Shown piece by piece: positions 37,445-45,875 of a stretch of 64,000 nucleotides of DNA. The DNA is taken from positions 62,001-126,000 of the forward strand of contig NZ_JAHLPM010000008.1 in assembly GCF_018917865.1 (NCBI RefSeq), read 5' to 3'. This DNA is from Tissierella simiarum (GTDB lineage Bacteria > Bacillota > Clostridia > Tissierellales > Tissierellaceae). The notes under the pieces are model-generated. The model saw only the letters and a list, made by a program, of their open reading frames with translations, was not told the origin of the DNA and searched no databases. Position numbers and translations under genes: made by a program. Within the stretch, counting starts at the first letter, position 1. Every line of letters begins with the position of its first letter.

Positions 37445-37831
37445 CTATAAATGTCCTAGCTTTTCTATTACGTTTTCGATTAAAGACAAGTCTATAACTC
37501 TAAAATCATCTAATACTCTTTCTACCCAATTTGGAGTAGGCTTATTAGATATAAACTTTTTAGCTGTGGCAATGCTTTCTTCAATGATCTTAGTACCATC
37601 ATAATCTAAGCTTCCTTTTTCTTTACTTATCATTATAGTTTTATAAGGTGTTTCATTTGGCTTTATACTTCCTGATAGGGGATGGGTCATTAATTTATGT
37701 CCTTCATGAACTTTATCCCTAACAAACTCTAGAATTTCTAAATAAGTAGCATCTTCTTTAAATATAATTTCTATTTTGTCTTTAAATTTATCATAAACAT
37801 ATTTGTTATTAGTAATAATTATATTTGCCAT
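37445..37831 (-). CDS. GrdX-like protein
   Basis: 128 residues. The motif MTHPLSGSIKPNETPYKTIMI at about 48-68, after VRDKVHEGHKL, matches my memory of GrdX, a small protein encoded beside glycine reductase genes in Stickland-fermenting clostridia. Its function is unknown there too. Here it stands alone, with no glycine reductase genes in view, and has its own terminator. GGAGG precedes the ATG. Confidence 0.65.
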   Translation of the reverse strand: MANIIITNNKYVYDKFKDKIEIIFKEDATYLEILEFVRDKVHEGHKLMTHPLSGSIKPNETPYKTIMISKEKGSLDYDGTKIIEESIATAKKFISNKPTPNWVERVLDDFRVIDLSLIENVIEKLGHL

Positions 37832-37893
37832 TGTATACCTCCAAATTTTATTAAGATCATAGATTATTTTTTTATATAAAATTAAAATGCAAC

Positions 37894-37923
37894 CAAACCC
37901 CTCATATATTTTGGAGGGGTTTG
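37894..37923. terminator. hairpin between ptsH and the GrdX-like gene
   Basis: A perfect 10-bp stem CAAACCCCTC / GAGGGGTTTG with a 10-base loop; the likely end of the whiA-ptsH transcript. Confidence 0.65.
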
Positions 37924-37973
37924 TAATTTATATATTTTATTACATTTTTATTTTCTTAGCCATAAGCCTATTT

Positions 37974-38240
37974 CTAGACTTCCTTTAACCCATTTTCAAC
38001 TAGATATGTTAGTTCGTCTATTGCTTCCTTTTCATCTTCTCCTTTAGCAATGATAGATATTTCTTCTCCATGAAATGCTCCAAGAGACATAAGCCCTATT
38101 ATACTTTTACCACTTACTTGTGTACCATCAAGTTCTAAATATATATCGCTTACAAACTTGCTAGCAGTTTGTACGAAAAGGGCAGCAGGCCTAGCATGTA
38201 ACCCTACTTCATTATTTAATTTTACCTTTCTAATTTCCAT
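37974..38240 (-). CDS. ptsH: phosphocarrier protein HPr
   Basis: 88 residues. His15 in NEVGLHARPAALFV is the PEP-dependent phosphorylation site, so this is HPr and not Crh. Ser46 in KSIIGLMSLGAF is the regulatory site phosphorylated by HprK, whose gene lies at 51257-52201. It therefore takes part in sugar transport and in carbon catabolite control. It lies seven bases after whiA, as in many Firmicutes. Confidence 0.94.
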   Translation of the reverse strand: MEIRKVKLNNEVGLHARPAALFVQTASKFVSDIYLELDGTQVSGKSIIGLMSLGAFHGEEISIIAKGEDEKEAIDELTYLVENGLKEV

Positions 38241-38247
38241 CTTTAAT

Positions 38248-39201
38248 TTATACCTCCTTTTTTAGATCTTCAACTAATTGTTCTATTTTCCTAAAACGAT
38301 GATTTACTCCAGATTTGCCTACTGGGGGATCTAACATCATGCCTAATTCCTTTAAGCTTGCTTCTTTATATTCTAGCCTCAATTCAGCTATTTCTCTAAG
38401 GCTTTTAGGCAATTTTTTAAATCCAACTGTGTTTTGGATGTATTCAATATTTTCTATTTGCCTTAAGGAAGCATCTATTGTTTTGCTTAAATTTGCAGTT
38501 TCACAATTTACTATCCTATTAATGTTATTCCTTACATCTTTTAAAACTCTAATATCTTCTAGTTTTAATAGGGCTTGATGAGCACCAATAATATTTAGTA
38601 TATCAACTATTTGCTCTCCTTCTTTTATATAAACTACATAATTGTCTTTTCTCATTACGATTTTAGAATTTAAATTAAAGGAATTTATTATTTGTGATAA
38701 GTTTTTACTGTGCTCTTCATTATTTGTGACAAATTCTAAATGGTAAGTTTTTTCTGGATTACTTATAGAACCTCCGCCTAAAAAAGCCCCTCTTACATAG
38801 GATCTCTTACAACACCTATTTTTAATTAATTCTTTTGGGATTTTATAGTTAACATTAAAAATACTGTTTTCTCCATGATTAATGAATCCTACATCTTCTA
38901 ATATCTTTTTTGAAATATCTATATCATTTACAACTATAAGATAATTATTATTCTTCTTCAGTTGTTTATTCTTTCTTACCATTACTTCTACTTCTGTGTT
39001 ATAAATCATTTTTAATATAGAAAAAATTCTTCTTGCTATAGCCGCATTTTCTGTTGTAAACTTTAAATTAATCTTTTTCATACCGCTAATTTGGATAGTA
39101 CCACTCATTCTAACTATGGCTGCTAATTCTGCTATAGCACAACACTTATCACTAATGGGTAGCCGTGATAATTCATTTTTAGTTACTGCTGAAAATGACA
39201 T
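38248..39201 (-). CDS. whiA: WhiA DNA-binding regulator
   Basis: 317 residues. The N-terminal part is a degenerate LAGLIDADG homing-endonuclease-like fold (RGAFLGGGSISNPEKTYHLEF near 135), and the C-terminus carries the WhiA helix-turn-helix (LREIAELRLEYKEASLKELG, SGVNHRFRKIEQL). It influences division and chromosome segregation in Gram-positives. In most relatives yvcK is directly upstream; here about 3 kb of other genes separate them. Confidence 0.94.
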   Translation of the reverse strand: MSFSAVTKNELSRLPISDKCCAIAELAAIVRMSGTIQISGMKKINLKFTTENAAIARRIFSILKMIYNTEVEVMVRKNKQLKKNNNYLIVVNDIDISKKILEDVGFINHGENSIFNVNYKIPKELIKNRCCKRSYVRGAFLGGGSISNPEKTYHLEFVTNNEEHSKNLSQIINSFNLNSKIVMRKDNYVVYIKEGEQIVDILNIIGAHQALLKLEDIRVLKDVRNNINRIVNCETANLSKTIDASLRQIENIEYIQNTVGFKKLPKSLREIAELRLEYKEASLKELGMMLDPPVGKSGVNHRFRKIEQLVEDLKKEV

Positions 39202-39227
39202 ACTATCTCTCCTAAATCAATAATTCT

Positions 39228-39632
39228 CTACTTATACATCCTTAGTCCTTTTATTATAATCTTTCTCTCATCTTCATACTTGACTAGATCTATAGCCTTA
39301 TCTATATGAACAAATAATGCATCCACAAAACCTTCTTTTTTCTGAGGAACACAATCCATATTGTTAGTTTTCATCAAATACCAATGGACAGTTTTGAAAA
39401 CGGTTTCATTTTCTTTGAGATTCTTATAGTTATAGTGAACCATTCCAATATATTTTATTATTTGTCCTCTAACTCCACCTTCTTCATATACTTCCCTAAG
39501 AGCGGTATCTCTAATATCTTCACCTTTTTCCACCCGTCCTTTTGGCAGTACCCAATCACCATTAAATTTCTTTAGTAACAAGATAGTATTACCAAATACT
39601 ACAACACCTCCAGAACTAACTTCTTCTACCAT
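39228..39632 (-). CDS. NUDIX hydrolase
   Basis: 134 residues from the ATG at 39632 (GGGAG site). The complete NUDIX box GRVEKGEDIRDTALREVYEEGGV at about 34-56 gives the metal-binding glutamates (shown in two parts: GRVEKGEDIR and REVYEEGG). These enzymes cleave nucleoside diphosphates linked to another group; the substrate is unknown. It stands before whiA with a 26-bp gap, so probably in the same operon. Confidence 0.86.
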   Translation of the reverse strand: MVEEVSSGGVVVFGNTILLLKKFNGDWVLPKGRVEKGEDIRDTALREVYEEGGVRGQIIKYIGMVHYNYKNLKENETVFKTVHWYLMKTNNMDCVPQKKEGFVDALFVHIDKAIDLVKYEDERKIIIKGLRMYK

Positions 39633-39787
39633 TGAAACCAACTCCCAATATATAGTTGAATTAAATCATCCTCACTTACTAAAAAGTATTATATCAATTA
39701 TACTATATTTTCTATAATTTTGGTAAAGGATTTTTCGTATTAATATAGAATATAATATATAAACCAAAAAATCAAGGAGGATTCATA

Positions 39788-40825
39788 ATGGAAATTTCAA
39801 TAAACTATGTTATAAAAAAGCTAGAAGAACTTTTGAGGATTCCTAGTCCTACTGGAAATACTGAAAAAGCTATCTCTTTTGTGGAAAACGAATTTAAAAC
39901 TTTAGGAATTTCTACTTATAGAAACAATAAAGGAGCTTTAATAGCTACTATAGAAGGTAAAAATAAAGATAAGGAAGTTACTTTATCTGCTCATGTAGAT
40001 ACTTTAGGTGGGATGGTTAAAGAAGTTAAAAATAACGGCAGGCTAAAAATCACTCAGCTAGGCGGTTATGTTTGGAGCACTATTGAAGGTGAATATGCGA
40101 CTATTGAAACCATGGATGAAAAAGCTTATACAGGAACAGTTTTAACTACTAAAGCTTCATCTCATGTTCATGGTGAAGGAACAAAAAATATTGAAAGAAA
40201 TATGGATAACATGGAGATTAGAATAGACGAGAAAGTTTTAAATAAAGATGATGTTTTAAAATTAGGCATAAATGTTGGTGATTTTGTAGCCTTTGATCCA
40301 AGAACAACTGTTACTGATACAGGTTTTGTTAAATCAAGACATTTAGATGATAAGGCTTGTGTTGCAGCTTTATTGGGCATAGCTAAATATTTAATAGATA
40401 ATAATATTAAGCCTAATTACACAACAAACTTTTTCATTAGCAACTATGAAGAAGTAGGCCATGGAGCAAGTAGCTCTATTCCAGAAAAAACTTTTGAATT
40501 TATAGCAGTAGATATGGCAGCTCCTGGAAATGGACAAACTTCTGATGAATATAGTGTAACTATTTGTGCTAAAGATAGCTCTGGACCTTATGATTACGAA
40601 TTAAGAAAAAGATTAATTAATTTAGCAAAAGAAAATAATTTAAACTATAAAATTGATATTTATCCTTATTATGGTTCTGATGGTTCTGCTGCTTTAAGGG
40701 CAGGATATGATTTTAAAGTTGGTTTAATTGGTCCTGGAGTAGATGCATCTCATTCCTTTGAAAGAACTCATAAAGAAGCCATCGAAAATACAATTAAATT
40801 AGGATTATTATATTTAACTGAATAA
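39788..40825 (+). CDS. M42 family metallo-aminopeptidase / endoglucanase-like
   Basis: 345 residues. It has LSAHVDTLGGMV (first metal His/Asp), SRHLDDKACVAALLG (bridging Asp), NYEEVGHGAS (catalytic Glu pair), FIAVDMAAPG (metal Asp) and SHSFERTHKEAI (last His), which together are the complete M42 set. Such dodecameric enzymes remove N-terminal residues from peptides in the cytosol. An AAGGAGG site is eight bases before the ATG. It is one of three genes inserted between yvcK and the whiA block and ends in a terminator shared with the convergent DUF2284 gene. Confidence 0.9.
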   Translation: MEISINYVIKKLEELLRIPSPTGNTEKAISFVENEFKTLGISTYRNNKGALIATIEGKNKDKEVTLSAHVDTLGGMVKEVKNNGRLKITQLGGYVWSTIEGEYATIETMDEKAYTGTVLTTKASSHVHGEGTKNIERNMDNMEIRIDEKVLNKDDVLKLGINVGDFVAFDPRTTVTDTGFVKSRHLDDKACVAALLGIAKYLIDNNIKPNYTTNFFISNYEEVGHGASSSIPEKTFEFIAVDMAAPGNGQTSDEYSVTICAKDSSGPYDYELRKRLINLAKENNLNYKIDIYPYYGSDGSAALRAGYDFKVGLIGPGVDASHSFERTHKEAIENTIKLGLLYLTE

Positions 40826-40856
40826 AATAGAGATGATTTTTCATCTCTATTTTATT
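40821..40856. terminator. bidirectional terminator
   Basis: Perfect 16-bp stem AATAAAATAGAGATGA / TCATCTCTATTTTATT with loop TTTT. It includes the stop codons of both convergent neighbours. Confidence 0.88.
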
Positions 40857-41391
40857 AAACCAATATCATTCCAATCCAAGTAACTTTATCTTGTCTAAAT
40901 TCTATAGATATGCCCATATTTTCTAAAGTTTTTATAACATCTACACCTAAACTTTCTGAAGAAGGTCTAGACTTTTCTGGATAAGGACACTTTTTATATC
41001 CCTCATTTATCTTACAAGGCTTACAATTTCTGCAATTACCTGCAAACAAAGCCATAGCTTTATTATATCCTTGATTTTTAAGTTCTTTTTCTATGTCTAA
41101 CAATATATGATTTAAAACATCTGCTGGTCTATAAAATTCTTCTTTATCTTCAGATTTACTTATTTTTTGTTCATATAATAATATGATACAATAGCTATAA
41201 TCTTCTAAAGATTTTTTAAAAATATTTAATCCTATATTATTAGGAGGACACATGAAGTTTTTTCCATACTGACCACATTTGTTCTCCTTACAATATTTGA
41301 TTACTTTTTCATCTATGACTAAATCTGAAGGTTTAATTACTCCTTTTAATTCAACATTTTTAGTTTTAATACAATCTAATAGTGTATCCAT
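40855..41391 (-). CDS. DUF2284 metal-binding protein
   Basis: 178 residues from the ATG at 41391, placed by AAGGAG six bases before it. Cysteine motifs: CKENKCGQYGKNFMCPP near residue 40 and GNCRNCKPCKINEGYKKCPYPEKSRPS near 125 (given here as CRNCKPC and CPYP). These mark DUF2284, a small family thought to bind a metal or an Fe-S cluster in anaerobes; its role is unknown. It is divergent from the Rad52/Sak-like gene at 41472. Confidence 0.8.
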   Translation of the reverse strand: MDTLLDCIKTKNVELKGVIKPSDLVIDEKVIKYCKENKCGQYGKNFMCPPNNIGLNIFKKSLEDYSYCIILLYEQKISKSEDKEEFYRPADVLNHILLDIEKELKNQGYNKAMALFAGNCRNCKPCKINEGYKKCPYPEKSRPSSESLGVDVIKTLENMGISIEFRQDKVTWIGMILV

Positions 41392-41471
41392 ATTTTTCTC
41401 CTTTTTGCATGGTATTTCCATGTTTAATTATCTATAATAAATGGAAAGTATATAATTGGAGGTGTTTTTTT

Positions 41472-41990
41472 ATGACTATAAACGAAAAATTTATAATAAA
41501 TCTTCAAGGTAAAAATTTTATAACCTACGAAGGCTTACTAGATCTAGCTCATCAGAAAAATTTAATTTCTATCGAAGTTGAGCTAATTCAAATACCAAAT
41601 AAAGAAAATAGTATGACTGCTATATGTAAAGCAACTGCTACTACAGATAAAGAAACTTTTACAGATATTGGTGATGCTAGCCCCCAATCTGTTAACGCTA
41701 CAATAGCACCCCATTTAATTAGAATGGCATCTACTAGAGCTAAAGCAAGAGTCTTAAGAGATTTAACTAATATGGGAATGACAGCTATTGAGGAATTATC
41801 CCTCGATGATGGCGTTAATGAACCTGAAGAGCCTTATCAAATTAGCCAGCAAGAGCCTCCTACAAAAAGACAAGTTGATACTATAAAGAAACTTGCAGAT
41901 GATTTAAATTATCCTGTAAACTATGATGCCTTAACTAAAAAGTCTGCAGCTAGTTTAATATCTAAAATGTTAGATGAAAAGAAAAAATAA
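41472..41990 (+). CDS. possible Rad52/Sak/DdrA-like single-strand annealing protein
   Basis: 172 residues from the ATG at 41472 (GGAGGTG site). The part FITYEGLLDLAHQKNLISIE is followed by a beta-sheet stretch with ICKATATTDKETFTDIGDAS and then IRMASTRAKARVLRDLTNMG, an order like that of Rad52/22 and DdrA/Sak proteins. The C-terminal 55 residues (PTKRQVDTIKKLADDL... ALTKKSAASLISKML) resemble the helical tail often found at the end of phage annealing proteins. No other phage gene is nearby. It is a chromosomal single gene, so the call is by fold pattern and is tentative. Confidence 0.5.
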   Translation: MTINEKFIINLQGKNFITYEGLLDLAHQKNLISIEVELIQIPNKENSMTAICKATATTDKETFTDIGDASPQSVNATIAPHLIRMASTRAKARVLRDLTNMGMTAIEELSLDDGVNEPEEPYQISQQEPPTKRQVDTIKKLADDLNYPVNYDALTKKSAASLISKMLDEKKK

Positions 41991-42015
41991 GCAGTCAAAG
42001 CTTATTTTTTCTTTT
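41977..42015. terminator. bidirectional terminator
   Basis: 15-bp perfect stem AAAAGAAAAAATAAG / CTTATTTTTTCTTTT with a nine-base loop, spanning the stops of the convergent genes at 41990 (+) and 42002 (-). Confidence 0.85.
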
Positions 42016-43261
42016 TTACTATATCCATAAGAAGTTTACTTAATTCTAAATTATCATGGCGTATATAATCTTTTTTTACATCAATTAACTTACCTTTGAT
42101 TAATTTAATATTTTTAGAAGCTAGTATTCTTTCATCTTCTATGCCTAAAACTACAGGCATAGAACCATCATTGGTATATTTATTTAAAGTTTCATTAGGT
42201 ATTTCTTCTATATTGGCTATAACATAGTCTAATAAATCTTCCCTGCTATGCTTTAATATAGCTTCTACATGATCTATAACCTTATATTCATCAGTTTCTC
42301 CTGGTTGAGTCATAACATTAGAGATATATACTTTAGTTCCTTTAGCATTATATATGGTATCTACAATATTATTTACAAGTAAATTAGGAATTACACTGGT
42401 ATATAAACTTCCAGGTCCAAAAACGATTAAGTCTGCTTCTTTTATAGCATCTACGGCTCCACTTAAAGGAAAACTTATTTTAGGTTCCATATATACGTAA
42501 TCAATTTTACTGCCTATTTCTTTATTTTTTACTGGTATATCAGATTCTCCTTGGATAATACTGCCATCCTCTAGAACTGCAATTAATTTAACATTTTCTA
42601 AAGTCATAGGTAGTACCTTCCCAGTAACTGCCAAAACATTACTAGTCTCCTTTACTGCCAGTTCAAAACTGCCATAAATTTCATTCATAGCTGCTATAAA
42701 AAGATTTCCAAAGTTCTGGCCTTTTAATATACCTTCACTAAATCTATATTGTAATAATTTTTCCATTGTAGGTTCAGTGTTTGCTAAAGCAAGAATACAA
42801 CTTCTTATATCTCCTGGAGGAAGCATTCCTAAATCTTCTCTTAATATACCAGAGCCTCCCCCATCATCAGCCACGGTAACTATTGCTGTTATATTGGAAG
42901 TATACTCCTTCAATCCTCTTAAAAGAACGGATAATCCAGTACCTCCTCCTATAACTACTACCTTAGGTCTTTTGGATAAAACTTTTTCCTTATATATTAT
43001 ATTGTTTAAATCGTTTCTACTTATTCCACCATTAGAATTATGTTTATTGATCCCATTAAAAATACTGCTAAAGAATTTTTTCATTGAAAAAATAATCAAA
43101 AATACTCCAATACAAGAAAATATTATCTTAATATCTTTTTTATAGGAGACAACTATCTCATACATAAAACTTGATATGCCTATAGAAAACAAGAATATCC
43201 CTAATATGCCTAAAGATATCCACCCAAGTATTATAAGTGTAGGCTTATATTTTTTACTCAT
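42002..43261 (-). CDS. yvcK: YvcK/CofD-like gluconeogenesis factor with N-terminal membrane helices
   Basis: 419 residues. Two hydrophobic helices lie at about 8-32 and 44-62, followed by the cytosolic domain that starts VVVIGGGTGLSVLLRGLKEY and has TVADDGGGSGILREDLG and PPGDIRSCILALAN, the nucleotide-sugar-binding motifs of YvcK. In Bacillus the protein is needed on gluconeogenic carbon sources and for cell shape. The membrane anchor is a clostridial variation; many relatives lack it. It follows rapZ by 12 bases. Confidence 0.92.
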   Translation of the reverse strand: MSKKYKPTLIILGWISLGILGIFLFSIGISSFMYEIVVSYKKDIKIIFSCIGVFLIIFSMKKFFSSIFNGINKHNSNGGISRNDLNNIIYKEKVLSKRPKVVVIGGGTGLSVLLRGLKEYTSNITAIVTVADDGGGSGILREDLGMLPPGDIRSCILALANTEPTMEKLLQYRFSEGILKGQNFGNLFIAAMNEIYGSFELAVKETSNVLAVTGKVLPMTLENVKLIAVLEDGSIIQGESDIPVKNKEIGSKIDYVYMEPKISFPLSGAVDAIKEADLIVFGPGSLYTSVIPNLLVNNIVDTIYNAKGTKVYISNVMTQPGETDEYKVIDHVEAILKHSREDLLDYVIANIEEIPNETLNKYTNDGSMPVVLGIEDERILASKNIKLIKGKLIDVKKDYIRHDNLELSKLLMDIVKKKK

Positions 43262-43273
43262 ATTTTTTCCCCT

Positions 43274-44131
43274 TTATTTTAATCTAAAATCTCTATGACT
43301 TACTATTGTTCTGTGGCCATTATCCTTTAATATTTCTCCTATTTTATTGGCTATAGCTACAGATCTATGAACACCCCCTGTACATCCTATTCCTATAATA
43401 AGTTGAGTTTTTCCTTCCGTAATATAATAAGGAATAAGAAACTCCAACATATCTATAAGTTTATTTATAAAGCTATGAGTTTGATCCCATTGAAACACAT
43501 AATCTTTAACATTGCTATCTTCTCCAGTAAAGTCTTTTAATTCTTGTATATAGTAAGGATTAGGAATAAATCTTACATCAAATATTAAGTCTCCATCCAT
43601 TAACATTCCATGTTTAAAACCAAAAGAAACTACAGAAATAGATAATTTTCTTGATTCTAACCCTTCTGTGAAAATATTAGACATTTCTTCTTTTAACATA
43701 CCAATAGTTAAGTTAGATGTATCAATAATAAAGTCAGCCCTTTTCTTGACTTCTTTCAGCAATTCTCTTTCTTCATTAATCCCATCTATTATTCTGCCTC
43801 CAGGATTTAAGGGATGCGGTCTTCTCAACTCTTTATATCTTTTAATTAGTACATTGTCTGATGCATCTAAAAAAAGAATTTTATAACTAGTTCCTTTCTC
43901 TTTTAATTCTTCTAATCCTTTAAATAAATGATCAAAAAATTCTCCGCCTCTAATATCTATAACTACTGCTACTTTATTGATATCTCTTTTTGATTCATGG
44001 CATAACTCCGCAAATTTAGATAATAGTACTGGCGGAAGGTTGTCCATACAATAATAATTCATATCTTCCATTACTTTCATTCCTTGACTTTTCCCTGCTC
44101 CTGACATTCCTGTTATTAATAAAAATTCCAA
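43274..44131 (-). CDS. rapZ: RapZ/YvcJ nucleotide-binding protein
   Basis: About 285 residues starting MEFLLITGMSGAGKSQ from TTG at 44131; AAGGTGGTG is well placed before it, while the GTG at 44143 lies inside that site. The Walker A GMSGAGKS, Walker B-like VVIDIRGGEFF and the C-terminal IGCTGGVHRSVAIANKIGE are all typical. In Bacillus the protein (YvcJ) binds ATP/GTP and affects competence; in enteric bacteria it controls GlmZ RNA. Between PHP and yvcK in the usual order. Confidence 0.92.
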   Translation of the reverse strand: MEFLLITGMSGAGKSQGMKVMEDMNYYCMDNLPPVLLSKFAELCHESKRDINKVAVVIDIRGGEFFDHLFKGLEELKEKGTSYKILFLDASDNVLIKRYKELRRPHPLNPGGRIIDGINEERELLKEVKKRADFIIDTSNLTIGMLKEEMSNIFTEGLESRKLSISVVSFGFKHGMLMDGDLIFDVRFIPNPYYIQELKDFTGEDSNVKDYVFQWDQTHSFINKLIDMLEFLIPYYITEGKTQLIIGIGCTGGVHRSVAIANKIGEILKDNGHRTIVSHRDFRLK

Positions 44132-44144
44132 ATTTACCACCACC

Positions 44145-44885
44145 TTAGTTTCTTAAAATATTTCTTATCCTTTGCAAAGGTACTTCTGCTTCAATAGCTC
44201 TTTTAATTCCTTCTTCTACATTCCCTACATCTTCAGGTTTATGGGCATCACTATTTATCATAAATTCAACTTTTTCCTCTAAAGCTATCTTTATATTATC
44301 TACAGATAATTGACTATGACTAGAGTTTATTTCTAATGCTGTGCCATGTTTATAAGCTTCTCTGGCTAATTCTTTTATATCTAGTTTAACCTTAGATCCA
44401 GGATGAGTTATTAAATCTACAGGATATTTGTTTATTGCCTTTATAAACGCTTTAGTATTCAACTCCAAAGAGCTTTTTCTTCCTAAAGGTAATCCCTTAG
44501 ATATGGGATTTAAGATGTACATTCCTAAACCATTCATTATAGAATTAGGTGTAACGCCATAATGATATCCTAATAATAAAATATCTATTTCCTTAAGAAG
44601 TTTTTCATCTACATCTATAGTCCCATCAAACCCTATAATATTTGCTTCAACACCAAGTAAAATTTTTATTCCCCTGTCCTCATATTCTTCTTTTAGTCTT
44701 TCTACTTCTTCTCTCATTTTACTTATATCTTTCTTCTTTATCCCATATAAATAGTGCTTTGGACCATGGTCACATATAGCAACTTCCTTAAGACCTTTAT
44801 TTAGAGCTGCTTCTACATTATCTCTTATTGTACCAGTTCCATGGCTATATATAGTATGAGTATGGTAATCTCCAATTATTCTCAT
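44145..44885 (-). CDS. PHP-domain phosphoesterase, YcdX-like
   Basis: 246 residues. The PHP metal motifs are visible: GDYHTHTIYSHGTG (first), ICDHGPKH (second), LLGVEANIIGFDG (third), DLITHPGSK and FMINSDAHKPEDVG (last). Members are trinuclear zinc phosphatases. The gene is regularly found between murB and rapZ in clostridia, but its substrate there is not known. AGGAGAGG precedes the ATG; the end nearly touches rapZ. Confidence 0.87.
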   Translation of the reverse strand: MRIIGDYHTHTIYSHGTGTIRDNVEAALNKGLKEVAICDHGPKHYLYGIKKKDISKMREEVERLKEEYEDRGIKILLGVEANIIGFDGTIDVDEKLLKEIDILLLGYHYGVTPNSIMNGLGMYILNPISKGLPLGRKSSLELNTKAFIKAINKYPVDLITHPGSKVKLDIKELAREAYKHGTALEINSSHSQLSVDNIKIALEEKVEFMINSDAHKPEDVGNVEEGIKRAIEAEVPLQRIRNILRN

Positions 44886-44889
44886 ATCT

Positions 44890-45801
44890 CTAATCCTCTC
44901 CTAAAATCCTTATCTCAGGTTCCAATTTAACTTGAAATTTATCGTTTACTACCTTAGTAACTACACTAATTAATTCTAGAACATCCTTGCAGCTTGCATT
45001 TCCTAAATTTACTACAAAGCCACAGTGTTTTTCAGATATTTGAGCATCGCCTCGTCTCAATCCTCGTAAACCTGAATCTTCTATTAGTTTTCCGGCAAAA
45101 TTACCTACTGGTCTTTTAAATGTGCTACCACCACTAGGTAATTCTAAGGGCTGCTTAGAATTACGTTTAAAAGTTAAATCTCTCATAGTTTCTTCTATAG
45201 TAGAATAATCTCCTTTATTAAGTTTCATTTCTACTCCTAGAACAACCAAACCTTCATCTCCTACTTTACCACCTCTATATCTAAAATTCATTTCTTCATT
45301 TTTATATTCTACAATATTATTGTTTTTATTCAATACTCTAACTTTAGTAATTACATCCTTCATTTCTCCTCCATAAGCACCTGCATTCATAGTTACAGCT
45401 CCACCTATAGTTCCTGGGATCCCACTAGCAAATTCTAGTCCAGTTAAGGAATCTTTCAAGGCTAATTTACTTACTACACTAAGAAGTACTCCACTCTCAC
45501 AGTATATTATGTTATCTTCAAAATGAACCTTGTTTAATCCATCATTTATTTTAATTACTACACCTCTAATACCACCATCTTTAATTAACAAATTAGTACC
45601 ATTTCCCATAACTAAAAAATCTAAATCACTCTCTCTACAAAACTTAATACATTCTATTACTTCTTCTTCTTTAGAAGGAATAACCATTACATCTGCTGGA
45701 CCACCTATCTTAAATGAAGTATGGTTTTTCATAGGTTCATTAAATAAAATTTTTCCAAAGGATTTATTATTAAATATATTAAATAATTCTTCTTTCTTCA
45801 A
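44890..45801 (-). CDS. murB: UDP-N-acetylenolpyruvoylglucosamine reductase MurB
   Basis: About 303 residues from TTG at 45801 (GGAGTG six bases before; the upstream ATG at 45819 has no ribosome site). The enzyme reduces UDP-GlcNAc-enolpyruvate to UDP-MurNAc for peptidoglycan. FAD-binding motifs NHTSFKIGGPADVMV and VMGNGTNLLI, the LEFASGIPGTIGGAVTMNAGAYG stretch (in parts: GIPGTIGGA, MNAGAYGGE), the catalytic serine in LPSGGSTFKRP and the end LEPEIRILG show a type II MurB. Context with PHP, rapZ and yvcK is normal. Confidence 0.94.
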   Translation of the reverse strand: MKKEELFNIFNNKSFGKILFNEPMKNHTSFKIGGPADVMVIPSKEEEVIECIKFCRESDLDFLVMGNGTNLLIKDGGIRGVVIKINDGLNKVHFEDNIIYCESGVLLSVVSKLALKDSLTGLEFASGIPGTIGGAVTMNAGAYGGEMKDVITKVRVLNKNNNIVEYKNEEMNFRYRGGKVGDEGLVVLGVEMKLNKGDYSTIEETMRDLTFKRNSKQPLELPSGGSTFKRPVGNFAGKLIEDSGLRGLRRGDAQISEKHCGFVVNLGNASCKDVLELISVVTKVVNDKFQVKLEPEIRILGED

Positions 45802-45875
45802 AAGTACCACTCCTAACATAATCTTTGAATATTTATATTTATAATATCAAATTTCTAATTATATTACTAATATTT

